Assembly: GCF_001718695.1 (NCBI RefSeq)
Contig: NZ_CP013422.1
Coordinates: 992,001-1,056,000 of the forward strand
DNA from: Burkholderia ubonensis
GTDB taxonomy: Bacteria; Pseudomonadota; Gammaproteobacteria; Burkholderiales; Burkholderiaceae
DNA length: 64,000 nt
Direction of reading: 5' to 3'
Each line of letters begins with the position of its first letter. Positions within the stretch are counted from its first letter, which is position 1. The notes under the pieces are model-generated. The model had not been told where the DNA came from, searched no databases, and saw nothing but the letters and a program-made list of their open reading frames with translations. Both the position numbers and the translations under genes were made by a program. Below, in pieces: positions 34,122 to 42,938 of this stretch.

Positions 34122-36305
34122 TCAGCCGTAGTGACGATTGAACGGCGCATCCTTGTCGAGCAGCGCGCTGCGCACGAAGTGCAGGCAGCCGACGATGCGC
34201 TGCATCCGGCGCCGCTCGTCGGGCACCGCGTGCCACGCGACCAGCGCGTGCTGCGCCGCGCGGATCGCGAGGTTCACCGATTTCAGCGTGCGCGCGTGAC
34301 GGGGCGGCGTCGGGTCGTCGAAGAACGGCGGCAGCATGTCGAGCACCGCGTCGATCGACGCGGTCCAGCGCAGCGCCTGCGGCGGCTTGGTCGCGGAGAA
34401 CGCCTGCACTTCGTCGCGCAGGTCGATCACCGCGTGGCCGACTTCGAGCGTCGCGAGCATCCAGCGCAGCGCGTCGCGATGCTGGCGCGTGCGCCTGACG
34501 AGCAGCGTGCGCAACTGCGCCATCAGGTCGTGCGTGCTCGACTGGAAGCGCTGCGCGAGGCCGGCGCTCGCGCCTTCGCACGCGAGCGTCACCTGGCGGC
34601 GCAGGTCGTGCGCGATGCGGCCCGTCAGCCACGGCATGTGCGTGGGGAACACGACCGCGAACACGATCGAGCACGCGAGCATCGCGACGACGAGCGCAAT
34701 GCCGTTGTTGATCAGCACCTCGGGCGTGTACGCGATCGCGTTGTCGGGGCCCGCGAGCAGGCAGAAGAACACCGCGAAGCCGATCCCGTAGCCGGACAGG
34801 CCCGGCCGCATCGCGAGGAACGCGCCGAAGCCGAGCACCGGCGCAAGCGCCGCGCACAGCAGCGGAAAGCCGTCGATGTTCGGATACACGTAGCACAGGA
34901 ACAGGTAGCCGACGAGCGTCGCGAGCGCCGCGCCCGCGCCCATCTGCGCGACGAACTTCGGCGCGCGCGGCGACGTCGAGCTGAGCGCGCACGCGATCGC
35001 GGCGCCGATGACCGCCAGCGCGCCGCTCGGCCACTCCGACGCGATCCAGAAACAGCTCATCGCGCCGACCGCGACCACCGTGCGCAGGAACGTGAAGCCG
35101 ACGAAGAACGTGTTGGTCTTCACCGCATAGTGGGTGACCGAGCGCTCGAACGCGTGATCGTCGTCGTCGAGCGATGCATAGGTGTCCGCGTAGCCGAGGA
35201 ATTCGCCGACGAAGCGATACATCAGCTCGACGGCGGTATCGAAGTCGAGCAGGCCGCCCGCCGCGTGATCCTCGAGGTCGCGGCGCGACGCGCGCGCGGC
35301 CTTGGGCAGCGCGGTGTGGAAGCGGCGCAGCTCGAGCAACGCGCCGGTCGCGCGCGCCGGCCCGCGTTTCAGCTCGCCGTCGAGCGCGGCGAGCCGCCGC
35401 GCGAGCGCGTCGAGGTGCGGCGCGAGCGCCGCGAGCACCGCGTCCGCGCGGCTCTCGCGCAGGCGCTTGAGCAGCTGGTGCAGCGCATGGAGCCGCGTGC
35501 ATGCATTCATGAACTCGCTGTTGAGCCGCGCGAGCCGGCGGCTGCGTGCGCGGATGTGCGGGTCCTCGAACGACGCGAACGCGCGGTTCGCCTCGAAGCC
35601 GACAATCTCGTCGACGAAATCGGCGAACCGGCGCTCGAACCCGCCGCGCTCGATGTCGCCCGCGAGCGCGGCGGATGCGAACGCGACGAACTTCGCGTGA
35701 CGCGCGCTCAGCGAGCGCATCAGCGCCTTCGCCGAGCTGAGCGGCAGGATCAGCGCGCTGACGACGCCGGAGCAGACGATGCCGAGCGCGACTTCCGCGG
35801 CGCGCGTCAGCGCGGACTGGAACAGCGTCTGCGGCGTCATCACCGAGGGCAGCCCGATCAGCGCGGCCGTGTAGCCGGCGAGCACGAAGCCGTACCAGCG
35901 GAAGTGGCGGTTGCGCACCGCGAGCGCGATGCAGCCGCCGACCCACAGCGTGATGCCGGCCATGTACAGCTCGGGCTGCTGCGCGAACAGCCCGCCGAGC
36001 GCCAGCGCGGCGACGAGGCCGGCCGCCGTGCCGAGCACCCGGTAGAAGCTCTTCGCGAACACCATTCCGGACAGCGGCTGCATCAGCACGAACACGGTCG
36101 TCATCGCGGTGCGCGGCTGCGACATCTCGAGCCGCATCGCGATGCCCATCGCGAGCAGCGCCGCGCATACGGTCTTGGCGAGATGCAGCCAGATCAGCCC
36201 GTCGCTCGCGGCCCAGTCGCGCGCCGCCTTGCCGAGCGGATCGAGCCAGCGTCCCGCTCGTTGGCATCCGGCGGCAGGGGGCTCGATCGCAGGTTGTGGC
36301 TTCAT
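34122..36305 (-). CDS. FUSC/AaeB-type efflux protein
   Basis: A 727-aa inner-membrane protein of the FUSC/AaeB (aromatic acid exporter) family. It shows two sets of about five to six membrane segments (first: LAKTVCAALLAMGIAMRLEMSQPRTAMTTVFVLMQP split; second: LRTVVAVGAMSCFWIASEWPSGALAVIGA region) separated and followed by long soluble helical domains. The Q-P-R-x-A-M-T-T-V motif is the family signature. Such pumps usually work with an AaeX-type DUF1656 protein and an HlyD-type adaptor, but neither is next to it. A LysR regulator is divergent from it, as in AaeR-AaeB systems. Confidence 0.92.
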   Translation of the reverse strand: MKPQPAIEPPAAGCQRAGRWLDPLGKAARDWAASDGLIWLHLAKTVCAALLAMGIAMRLEMSQPRTAMTTVFVLMQPLSGMVFAKSFYRVLGTAAGLVAALALGGLFAQQPELYMAGITLWVGGCIALAVRNRHFRWYGFVLAGYTAALIGLPSVMTPQTLFQSALTRAAEVALGIVCSGVVSALILPLSSAKALMRSLSARHAKFVAFASAALAGDIERGGFERRFADFVDEIVGFEANRAFASFEDPHIRARSRRLARLNSEFMNACTRLHALHQLLKRLRESRADAVLAALAPHLDALARRLAALDGELKRGPARATGALLELRRFHTALPKAARASRRDLEDHAAGGLLDFDTAVELMYRFVGEFLGYADTYASLDDDDHAFERSVTHYAVKTNTFFVGFTFLRTVVAVGAMSCFWIASEWPSGALAVIGAAIACALSSTSPRAPKFVAQMGAGAALATLVGYLFLCYVYPNIDGFPLLCAALAPVLGFGAFLAMRPGLSGYGIGFAVFFCLLAGPDNAIAYTPEVLINNGIALVVAMLACSIVFAVVFPTHMPWLTGRIAHDLRRQVTLACEGASAGLAQRFQSSTHDLMAQLRTLLVRRTRQHRDALRWMLATLEVGHAVIDLRDEVQAFSATKPPQALRWTASIDAVLDMLPPFFDDPTPPRHARTLKSVNLAIRAAQHALVAWHAVPDERRRMQRIVGCLHFVRSALLDKDAPFNRHYG

Positions 36306-36463
36306 GACAATAGAGGGTGCGTTCGACTGGTGAGGCGCCGATTGTAGGAGCGCGGCGCGCGCGCATTAACGCAGCGCCGGGGAAACGATAGTTGCAGCGG
36401 ACGTAACAATGCATCGCATTCCGTGGAGGAAAATGGCGGCTCCGACACAGGTGGCTCACAGGA

Positions 36464-37417
36464 ATGGATACGCTTCAAAACATGCGGGTATTTACGCGCG
36501 TCGTCGAGACGGGCAGCTTCACCGCCGCCGCGCAATCGCTGAATTCGACGACGGGCGCGATGTCGCGCGCGGTGTCGGAGCTCGAGGCGCGGCTGCGCAC
36601 CCGCCTGATGAACCGCTCGACGCGCCGCCTCGCGCTGACGTCCGCCGGCGAAAGCTATCTGCGGCGCTGCCGGCAGATCCTCGCCGACGTCGATCGCGCG
36701 GAAGAGGAGGCGAGCTGCGCGCACGAGCGGCCGGCCGGCGTGCTGCGCATGCACAGCTTCGCAAGCGTCGGCCATCACTACGTGATGCCTGCACTGACGC
36801 GCTATCACGCGCAGTATCCGGACGTATCGATCGAGCTGTCGCTGTCGCAGCGGATGCCCGACCTGTTCGACGGCACCAGCGACATGGCGGTCGTGACCGC
36901 ATCGTCGCTGCCCGATTCGGAGCTCGTGTCGCATCTGCTCGGCTCGACGTTCAGCATCCTGTGCGCGTCGCCGGACTACGTGCGCCAGCATGGCGCGCCG
37001 ACGCGTCCGCAGGATCTTGGCGGACACCAATGCCTGACGCTGTCCACGCCCGCGTTTCCGACGCACGAATGGCTGCTCGAAGGGCCGGGCGGCGTCGAGC
37101 AGATCCACGTGACGGGGCCGGTGCAGACCAACACGGCCGAATCGCTCGCGCTCGCGATCCGCGACGGCATCGGCATCGGCATGCTGCCGGTGTATTCGTC
37201 GATCGACGCGCTGCGCGACGGCACGCTCGTGCGCGTGCTGCCTGACCATATCCTGCAGAAGATGAACGTCTACGCGCTGTATCCGTCGCGCCGGTTCGTC
37301 GACGCGAAAGTGCGGACCTGGGTCGAGCTGCTGCGCGCCCAGGTGCCGGACATGATCGCGCACGACGTCGAGATGCTGCAGGCGATCGCGCGCGAGAGCG
37401 AGCCGCAGGAAGCCTGA
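36464..37417 (+). CDS. LysR family transcriptional regulator
   Basis: A 317-aa LysR regulator starting MDTLQNMRVFTRVVETGSFTAAA with recognition helix around TGAMSRAVSELEARL, followed by R-R-L-A-L-T-x-A-G and a type-2 periplasmic-binding-like effector domain (GVLRMHSFASVGHHYVMPAL ... SLALAIRDGIGIGMLPVYSSI). It belongs to the CrgA-like branch. It is divergent from the FUSC exporter gene (159 bases between starts), so control of that pump by an aromatic or weak-acid ligand is likely. Confidence 0.92.
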   Translation: MDTLQNMRVFTRVVETGSFTAAAQSLNSTTGAMSRAVSELEARLRTRLMNRSTRRLALTSAGESYLRRCRQILADVDRAEEEASCAHERPAGVLRMHSFASVGHHYVMPALTRYHAQYPDVSIELSLSQRMPDLFDGTSDMAVVTASSLPDSELVSHLLGSTFSILCASPDYVRQHGAPTRPQDLGGHQCLTLSTPAFPTHEWLLEGPGGVEQIHVTGPVQTNTAESLALAIRDGIGIGMLPVYSSIDALRDGTLVRVLPDHILQKMNVYALYPSRRFVDAKVRTWVELLRAQVPDMIAHDVEMLQAIARESEPQEA

Positions 37418-37505
37418 GCGTGCTGCACGAGCGGCGAACGCCTGCCCTGTGTGGGTTGCGCGGCTCGCATCGCTTGCGGGGCGTCGTGTAGAAGCCGTGC
37501 GCCGT

Positions 37506-37541
37506 GCCGCGCCCGCATGATGCGTATCGTGCGGGCGCGGC
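37506..37541. terminator. Bidirectional hairpin terminator candidate
   Basis: A 12-bp perfect stem (GCCGCGCCCGCA / TGCGGGCGCGGC) extends by four more pairs to a 4-nt loop. It lies between the convergent LysR and DUF4148 genes. No long T run. Confidence 0.6.
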
Positions 37542-37556
37542 GTCGTTTGATGCGCG

Positions 37557-37862
37557 TTACAGCGAAGGCTTCGCCGCCACGCCCGATTCGGTCGCGCCGC
37601 CTTCGGCCGGGCCGTACGCGCGTTGCGCCGCATCGCGCGCGGCGAGTCGCCTGGCCGCAAGACGCTCCTGCGCGGCCATGATGTCGTCCGGATAGTTGCC
37701 GGCGTCGCCGAGCGACGGGTTGTAGCCGACGGATTCGAGGTCGTACAGTTCCTGCAGCACTTGCGCGCGCGTAACGGGCGACTTCGCCGACTGGGCGAAC
37801 GACAGGGCGGGCGCGGCGAGCAGGACGGCTGCGGCGGCTGCGGTGACGACGAGCGATTTCAC
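37557..37862 (-). CDS. DUF4148 domain secreted protein
   Basis: A 101-aa exported protein. The GTG start (AGGAGA six bases upstream) gives the signal peptide VKSLVVTAAAAAVLLAAPALSFAQ, then PVTRAQVLQELYDLESVGYNPSLGDAGNYPDDIMAAQERLAA, the DUF4148 core (R-A-Q-V-x-x-E-L-x-x-L-E-x-x-G-Y-N-P). This small periplasmic family is abundant in Burkholderia and of unknown function. A second member is at 60268-60597. Compared with it, this one lacks the C-terminal VYFG end. It lies downstream of the porin gene on the same strand, 249 bases away. Confidence 0.9.
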   Translation of the reverse strand: MKSLVVTAAAAAVLLAAPALSFAQSAKSPVTRAQVLQELYDLESVGYNPSLGDAGNYPDDIMAAQERLAARRLAARDAAQRAYGPAEGGATESGVAAKPSL

Positions 37863-38028
37863 GAGATTCTCCTGTACACGGGGTGAGGCCGGTTCGACGA
37901 TCGCGATGCATGATCGCAATGCGATTCGATCCATGGATGCCAGTCTATTCAGCGCACGCAGGCGCAAAAACCCCGATTCCAGGCAGGCAGCTTCTCAGAT
38001 GGAACAACATTCTCGGATGCAGCATGAA

Positions 38029-38093
38029 TGAACGCCGCCCGCGTCGGATGAACCGGCCGGTCAGGGCAGGTTCATCGTTGCGGGCGGCGTTCA
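38029..38093 (-). terminator. Long two-part hairpin downstream of the porin gene
   Basis: Outer arms TGAACGCCGCCCGC (38029-38042) and its complement (38080-38093) pair over 14 bp; inside them GATGAACC (38047-38054) pairs with GGTTCATC (38069-38076). It begins 19 bases after the porin stop. There is no T run, so it may be a terminator working with Rho or a 3' mRNA-stability element. Confidence 0.6.
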
Positions 38094-38111
38094 GATCAGA
38101 CGAATCGACGC

Positions 38112-39254
38112 TCAGAAGCGCGTACGCATGCCGATCGTGCCGACGATCTGGTTCGGCGTGCTCGACGCGCCGCCCGACCCGTTGATGAACGCCTGGTAGC
38201 CGCGGCCGGACGCGTGCTGGTACATCGCTTCCGCATAGACGTCGGTGCGGCGCGACAGCTTGTAGACGGCCTGCAGGTCGACCTGGTGCCACTTCGGGTC
38301 GGTGCCGTGCCTGCTGTCCGGGTTCGACACGCTGGCATCCGTGTACACGTACGCCGCGCCGAGGCTGAACGCCGGCGTCACCGCGTAACGCACGTTCACG
38401 TCGTAGTTGTTGAACGCGATCTGGCCGGTCGAGCCGAACGAGCCTGTGTTGTCGTATTGCGAACGCGTGTACACGAAGCCGACGGTGGTCGGGCCGAACG
38501 CGTAGTTGATGCCGCCGCCATACGAACGCATGCGGTCGGAGCCGATCGACCAGCCGCCCTGGTTCAGGCCCTTCGCTTCGGCGACGTCGGTCGCGCCGGG
38601 GCTCGCGCTCGTCGAACCCTTCGTGCCGTTCATCTGCAGGTAAGCGCCCGCGAGCTTCAGCGGGCCGTTGGTGTAGCTCGCCGCGACGCTGTACGCGCGG
38701 TTCGCGCCGAAGTTCGTCGCGTTCGAGAACGCGTACATCGCGCCGACCTTGAAGCCCGCGTACGTGTCGCTCGTGTACTTGACCGCGTTGTTGATGCGCA
38801 GCGAGTGGTTCAGGTTGTCGTTGTCGAACGGGTGCGCGAAGCTCGCGTCGCCGAAGTCGCCGGCGGTGGCCGACAGCGGCGCGACGAAGTCGACCATCGT
38901 GTCGTACTGGCGGCCGAGCGTCAGTGTGCCGTAGCCGTTCTCGCTGAGGCCGATGTAGGCGTGGCGGCCGAACAGCTTGCCGTCCTGGCCAAGCGAGCCG
39001 TTGTTGACGTTGAAGCCGTTCTCGAGCACGAACAGCGCCTTCAGGCCGCCGCCGAGATCCTCGGTGCCGCGCAGGCCGAAGCGGCTGCCGTTGACGGTGC
39101 CGCTGCTCATGCGCCACATCGACGCGCCGCCGGCGTTGTTGGTGTAGACGATGCCGGCATCGATCAGGCCGTACAGCGTGACCGAGCTCTGTGCGTGCGC
39201 GAGCGGGGCGAACAGCGCGGTCGTGCATGCGGCGGCAACGAGGGTTTTCTTCAT
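38112..39254 (-). CDS. Gram-negative general porin (Burkholderia OpcP/Omp-C-like)
   Basis: A 380-aa outer-membrane beta-barrel: signal peptide MKKTLVAAACTTALFAPLAHAQ, first strand SSVTLYGLIDAGIVYTNN, the GSRFGLRGTEDLGGGLKALFVLENGF block, the LFGRHAYIGLSENGYGTLTLGRQY turn with the constriction-loop start, and a C-terminal strand TIGMRTRF ending in Phe as needed for BAM assembly. This is the trimeric porin_4 family of Burkholderiales. AGGAGC is seven bases before the ATG. Diffusion of small solutes is the expected role. Confidence 0.95.
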   Translation of the reverse strand: MKKTLVAAACTTALFAPLAHAQSSVTLYGLIDAGIVYTNNAGGASMWRMSSGTVNGSRFGLRGTEDLGGGLKALFVLENGFNVNNGSLGQDGKLFGRHAYIGLSENGYGTLTLGRQYDTMVDFVAPLSATAGDFGDASFAHPFDNDNLNHSLRINNAVKYTSDTYAGFKVGAMYAFSNATNFGANRAYSVAASYTNGPLKLAGAYLQMNGTKGSTSASPGATDVAEAKGLNQGGWSIGSDRMRSYGGGINYAFGPTTVGFVYTRSQYDNTGSFGSTGQIAFNNYDVNVRYAVTPAFSLGAAYVYTDASVSNPDSRHGTDPKWHQVDLQAVYKLSRRTDVYAEAMYQHASGRGYQAFINGSGGASSTPNQIVGTIGMRTRF

Positions 39255-39563
39255 CTGACAGCTCCTGCGTGTGGATGGATGACCAAAGTTCGGCGCAAGT
39301 TTAGGGGCGCGCGCGCCCGATTCGCGCGACGGCCGTCCGGAGACACTGTTGCGAGTTACGCAAAAGTGTGTCACACGGAGTTCACAAATCGCTGCAGCCG
39401 CGGAACCATACGCGTTTTCGTCACCGATGCGCTCCGCAAGACGCCGGCTGGGTGTGCGGCGTGTCGCAAATCGACAACATGCAGGCTCGCCGGTGCGAGC
39501 AGTTGATCGGCGCGCGGCGCGCATGGACAATGCACAGGCCCATACCGAGATCCGGAGATTCCG
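39255..39563. other. Promoter region of the porin and VOC genes
   Basis: 309 bases between divergent genes. No operator stands out; the central part (39350-39440) is less GC-rich with GTTACGCAAAAGTGTGTCACA-type sequence (split here), where the promoters are likely to be. Confidence 0.4.
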
Positions 39564-40028
39564 ATGGTCACGCCCCGCCGACCTTCCCTCAGCAGCGCGC
39601 TGTGCTATCGCGACCCGAAAGGCGCGCTGGACTGGCTGGAGCACGCGTTCGGCTTCGAGCGCGCGATCGTCGTCATGACGCCGGCCGGCGACATCGCGCA
39701 CGCGGAAATGACGTTCGGCGACGGTCTCGTCATGGTCGGCGGCGCCTGGGCCGACTGCATCGCGTCGCCGGAGGACACCGGCGGCCGCAATACCCAGCAC
39801 GTCCACGTGCATCTTCCGGACGACGCCGACATCGACGCGCATTGCGAGCGCGCGAGGCAGGCCGGCGCGGTGATCCTGCAGGAGCCGGCCGACCAGTTCT
39901 GGGGCGACCGCACCTATCGTGCGCGCGATCCCGGCCGGCACGTATGGACCTTCGGCAAGCACGTGCGCGACGTGACGAACGACGAAATGCGCGCGGCGAC
40001 CGGCCTGACGATCCACACGTTCCATTGA
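39564..40028 (+). CDS. VOC family (PhnB/YdeB-like) protein
   Basis: A 154-aa vicinal-oxygen-chelate protein with two beta-alpha-beta-beta-beta units: SSALCYRDPKGALDWLEHAFGFERAIVVMTPAGDIAHAEMTFG (unit 1, split) and HVHVHLPDDADIDAHCERARQAGAVIL (unit 2), then the FWGDRTYRARDPGRHVWTFG end that is typical of glyoxalase/bleomycin-resistance relatives of the PhnB type. The expected E metal ligand appears in AEMTFG, and H in VHVH. No enzyme activity can be assigned. Divergent from the porin; 70 bases before the cytosine deaminase gene in the same direction. Confidence 0.88.
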   Translation: MVTPRRPSLSSALCYRDPKGALDWLEHAFGFERAIVVMTPAGDIAHAEMTFGDGLVMVGGAWADCIASPEDTGGRNTQHVHVHLPDDADIDAHCERARQAGAVILQEPADQFWGDRTYRARDPGRHVWTFGKHVRDVTNDEMRAATGLTIHTFH

Positions 40029-40098
40029 GCGCGACGCGGCATCTCGCTCACCCGTTCCCACCCGCGGCCCGCTGCGGCCGCTTCACGCCTGGACCCAC

Positions 40099-41340
40099 AT
40101 GAACGTCATCAATGCGCGCCTGCGCGGCCGCGACGGCCTGTTCACGATCGGCATCGACGCGGGCCGGATCGCGCGCATCGACGCCCAGCCGGCGGCGCTC
40201 ACGCCCGCGAGCGGCGCCGACATCGACGCGGGCGGGCGGCTCGCGATCCCGCCGCTCGTCGAGCCGCACATCCATCTCGACGCGGTGCTCACTGCGGGCG
40301 AACCCGCATGGAACATGAGCGGCACGCTGTTCGAAGGCATCGAGCGCTGGGCGGAGCGCAAGGCGACGATCACGCACGAGGACACGAAGGCGCGCGCGCA
40401 CGCGGCGATCGGCATGCTGCGCGATCACGGCATCCAGCACGTGCGCACCCACGTCGACGTGACCGATCCGTCGCTCGCCGCGCTGAAGGCGATGCTCGAA
40501 GTGAAGGACGAGGCGCGCGGGCTGATCGACCTGCAGATCGTTGCGTTCCCGCAGGAAGGGATCGAGTCGTTCGACGGCGGCCGCGTGCTGATGGAGCAGG
40601 CGATCGAGATGGGCGCGGACGTCGTCGGCGGCATCCCGCATTTCGAGAACACGCGCGAGCAGGGCGTCAGCTCGATCCGCTTCCTGATGGATCTGGCCGA
40701 GCGCACCGGCTGCCTCGTCGACGTGCATTGCGACGAGACCGACGATCCGCACTCGCGCTTTCTCGAAGTGCTCGCCGAGGAGGCGCGCGTGCGCGGGATG
40801 GGTGCGCGGGTCACCGCGAGCCATACCACCGCGATGGGTTCGTACGACAACGCGTACTGCTCGAAGCTGTTTCGCTTGCTCAAGCGCGCGGGGCTCAATT
40901 TCATCTCGTGCCCGACCGAGAGCATCCATCTTCAGGGGCGCTTCGACACGTTCCCGAAGCGGCGCGGCGTCACGCGCGTCGCGGAGCTCGACCGCGCGGG
41001 CATCAACGTGTGCTTCGGGCAGGACTCGATCAAGGACCCGTGGTATCCGCTCGGCAACGGCAACATCCTGCGCGTGCTCGATGCGGGGCTGCACATCTGC
41101 CACATGATGGGCTACCAGGACCTGCAGCGCTGCCTGGACTTCGTGACCGGCCACAGCGCGACGGCGCTGCAGCTCGGCGAACGGTACGGGCTCGAAGTCG
41201 GCCGGCCGGCGAACCTCGTCGTGCTCGACGCGGACAGCGACTACGACGCGCTGCGCCGGCAGGCGAAGGCGGCGCTGTCGATCCGGGGCGGGCGGGTGAT
41301 CATGCGGCGCGCGCCGGAGCGGATCGACTATCCGGCGTGA
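40099..41340 (+). CDS. codA: Cytosine deaminase
   Basis: A 413-aa amidohydrolase matching E. coli CodA along its length. Metal ligands are visible in order: EPHIHLDAVLT near residue 53 (H-x-H), VDVHCDETDDPHSRF (His and catalytic Glu region), ASHTTAMGSY (His) and CFGQDSIKDPWYP (Asp). CodA converts cytosine to uracil and ammonia in pyrimidine salvage. CodB permease is not adjacent. GGACCCAC before the ATG is a weak ribosome site. The frame is otherwise intact; creatinine deaminase or isoguanine activity in relatives cannot be excluded. Confidence 0.9.
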   Translation: MNVINARLRGRDGLFTIGIDAGRIARIDAQPAALTPASGADIDAGGRLAIPPLVEPHIHLDAVLTAGEPAWNMSGTLFEGIERWAERKATITHEDTKARAHAAIGMLRDHGIQHVRTHVDVTDPSLAALKAMLEVKDEARGLIDLQIVAFPQEGIESFDGGRVLMEQAIEMGADVVGGIPHFENTREQGVSSIRFLMDLAERTGCLVDVHCDETDDPHSRFLEVLAEEARVRGMGARVTASHTTAMGSYDNAYCSKLFRLLKRAGLNFISCPTESIHLQGRFDTFPKRRGVTRVAELDRAGINVCFGQDSIKDPWYPLGNGNILRVLDAGLHICHMMGYQDLQRCLDFVTGHSATALQLGERYGLEVGRPANLVVLDADSDYDALRRQAKAALSIRGGRVIMRRAPERIDYPA

Positions 41341-41503
41341 GGAGCGGATACCCCGCGCCGCGCATGGATACGCAGAGTATTCGAAAAATGCATGAGTCGA
41401 TTAGAAAAATACGTTTGTCTCATGAGCGCGGCCAACCTAGGATGCGGGCTGACGACGGCATGCGCGACGCATGCCGTTCCCCCGATTCCAGCCAGCCGAT
41501 CCG

Positions 41504-42850
41504 ATGCGTGCCGACCTCCCGCCCGTTCCCTCGTCCTCTTTGCCGCCGAGCGGCGCTTCGTTTATCCGATTCACCCGGCTCGCCGCGGTCGCGCTGCTGA
41601 CCGGCGTCGGCGCGGGCCTCGGCGGCATGCTGCTCGCGCTGCTGCTGCATGTGATCCAGCATCTCGCCTACGGCTACAGCACCGCGCAGGTGATCAGCGA
41701 CGAGAGCTTCCTGGCGGGCGTGACCGCCGCCGCGCCGCTGCGGCGGCTCGTCGTGCTGGGCGGCTGCGGGCTCGTCGCGGGCGCCGGCTGGTGGGCGCTG
41801 TACCGCTACGGCCGGCCGCTCGTCAGCATCCGGCGGGCGGTGCGCGCCGACGATCCGCGGATGCCGGCCGTCAGCACGACGATCCACGCGCTGCTGCAGA
41901 TCGTCACAGTCGCGCTCGGCTCGCCGCTGGGCCGCGAGGTCGCGCCGCGCGAGATCGGCGCGCTGCTCGCCGGCCGGCTCGCGCACCGCGCGGGGCTGAC
42001 GCCGGCCGACTGCCGGCTGATGGTCGCGTGCGGCGCGGGCGCGGGGCTCGCCGCCGTGTACAACGTGCCGCTCGGCGGCGCGGTGTTCGTGCTCGAAGTG
42101 CTGCTCGGCACGTTCGAGCTGCGCGCGCTCGTGCCGGCGGTCGTGACGTCCGCGATCGCCGCCGCGCTCGCGTGGCTCGGCCTCGGCAATGAGCACCAGT
42201 ACAGCGTGCCGCCGTTCGTGCTGAGCGCGTCGCTCGTCGCGTGGTCGATCGTGTGCGGGCCGGTGTTCGGGCTCGCCGCGTACGGTTTCGTGCGGCTCAC
42301 GAGCCAGGCGCGCGCGGCCGCGCCGAAGGACTGGCGGCTGCCGTTCCTTGCGCTCGTCAACTTCGCGGTGATCGGCTGGCTCGCGATGCGGTTTCCGCAA
42401 CTGCTCGGCAACGGCAAGGGGGCCGCGTCGCTCAGCTTCGACGGCGCGCTGACGATCGGCGTCGCGGCGACGCTGCTTGCGCTGAAGGTGTTGATCACCG
42501 CAAGCAGCCTGCGCGCGGGTGCGGAAGGCGGCTTGCTGACGCCGGGCCTCGCAAACGGTGCATTGCTCGGCATCGTGCTGGGCGGGTGTTGGAGCGCCGT
42601 TTGGCCGGGCGTGTCGGTCGGCGGTTGCGCGCTGGTCGGCGCGACTGCGTTTCTCGCGGCGTCGATGCAGATGCCGATCACGGCGGTCGTGCTGCTGCTC
42701 GAGTTCACGCGCGCGAGCCACGACAGCCTGGTGCCGATGCTGCTCGCGGTGGCCGGGTCGCTCACCGCATACCGGTTCGCGCAGCAGCTCGCGCAACGCC
42801 GGGCGAATGCGGTCGCGGCGGTGGGCGTCGGCGCGACGGCGGCTCGCTAG
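41504..42850 (+). CDS. ClC-type chloride channel/antiporter family protein
   Basis: A 448-aa membrane protein of the voltage-gated chloride-channel (ClC) family. After a proline-rich N terminus it has LAAVALLTGVGAGLGGMLLALLLH, the SPLGREVAPREIGA motif equivalent to G-[KR]-E-G-P with the gating Glu, YNVPLGGAVFVLEV, and AEGGLLTPGLANGALLG equivalent to G-x-F-x-P. The substituted Val/Ala in the first motif and Thr in the second depart from E. coli ClcA, so ion selectivity is uncertain. An ATG at 41471 would add 11 residues; neither start has a clear ribosome site. Confidence 0.88.
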   Translation: MRADLPPVPSSSLPPSGASFIRFTRLAAVALLTGVGAGLGGMLLALLLHVIQHLAYGYSTAQVISDESFLAGVTAAAPLRRLVVLGGCGLVAGAGWWALYRYGRPLVSIRRAVRADDPRMPAVSTTIHALLQIVTVALGSPLGREVAPREIGALLAGRLAHRAGLTPADCRLMVACGAGAGLAAVYNVPLGGAVFVLEVLLGTFELRALVPAVVTSAIAAALAWLGLGNEHQYSVPPFVLSASLVAWSIVCGPVFGLAAYGFVRLTSQARAAAPKDWRLPFLALVNFAVIGWLAMRFPQLLGNGKGAASLSFDGALTIGVAATLLALKVLITASSLRAGAEGGLLTPGLANGALLGIVLGGCWSAVWPGVSVGGCALVGATAFLAASMQMPITAVVLLLEFTRASHDSLVPMLLAVAGSLTAYRFAQQLAQRRANAVAAVGVGATAAR

Positions 42851-42938
42851 GGGGCGTACGCAGCGCATCGCCGCGCATGCGCCGGCCGCGCGCCGTTCAG
42901 GCAGAATCGGCATTCCGTTTCCTGCCGATGGACTCCGC

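Noticed and set aside
41340..41503. Possible fluoride or other riboswitch before the ClC-type gene
   Set aside because: No match to the fluoride (crcB) riboswitch core could be seen; the segment is just A/T-rich with near repeats of GAAAAATGC/GAAAAATACG.
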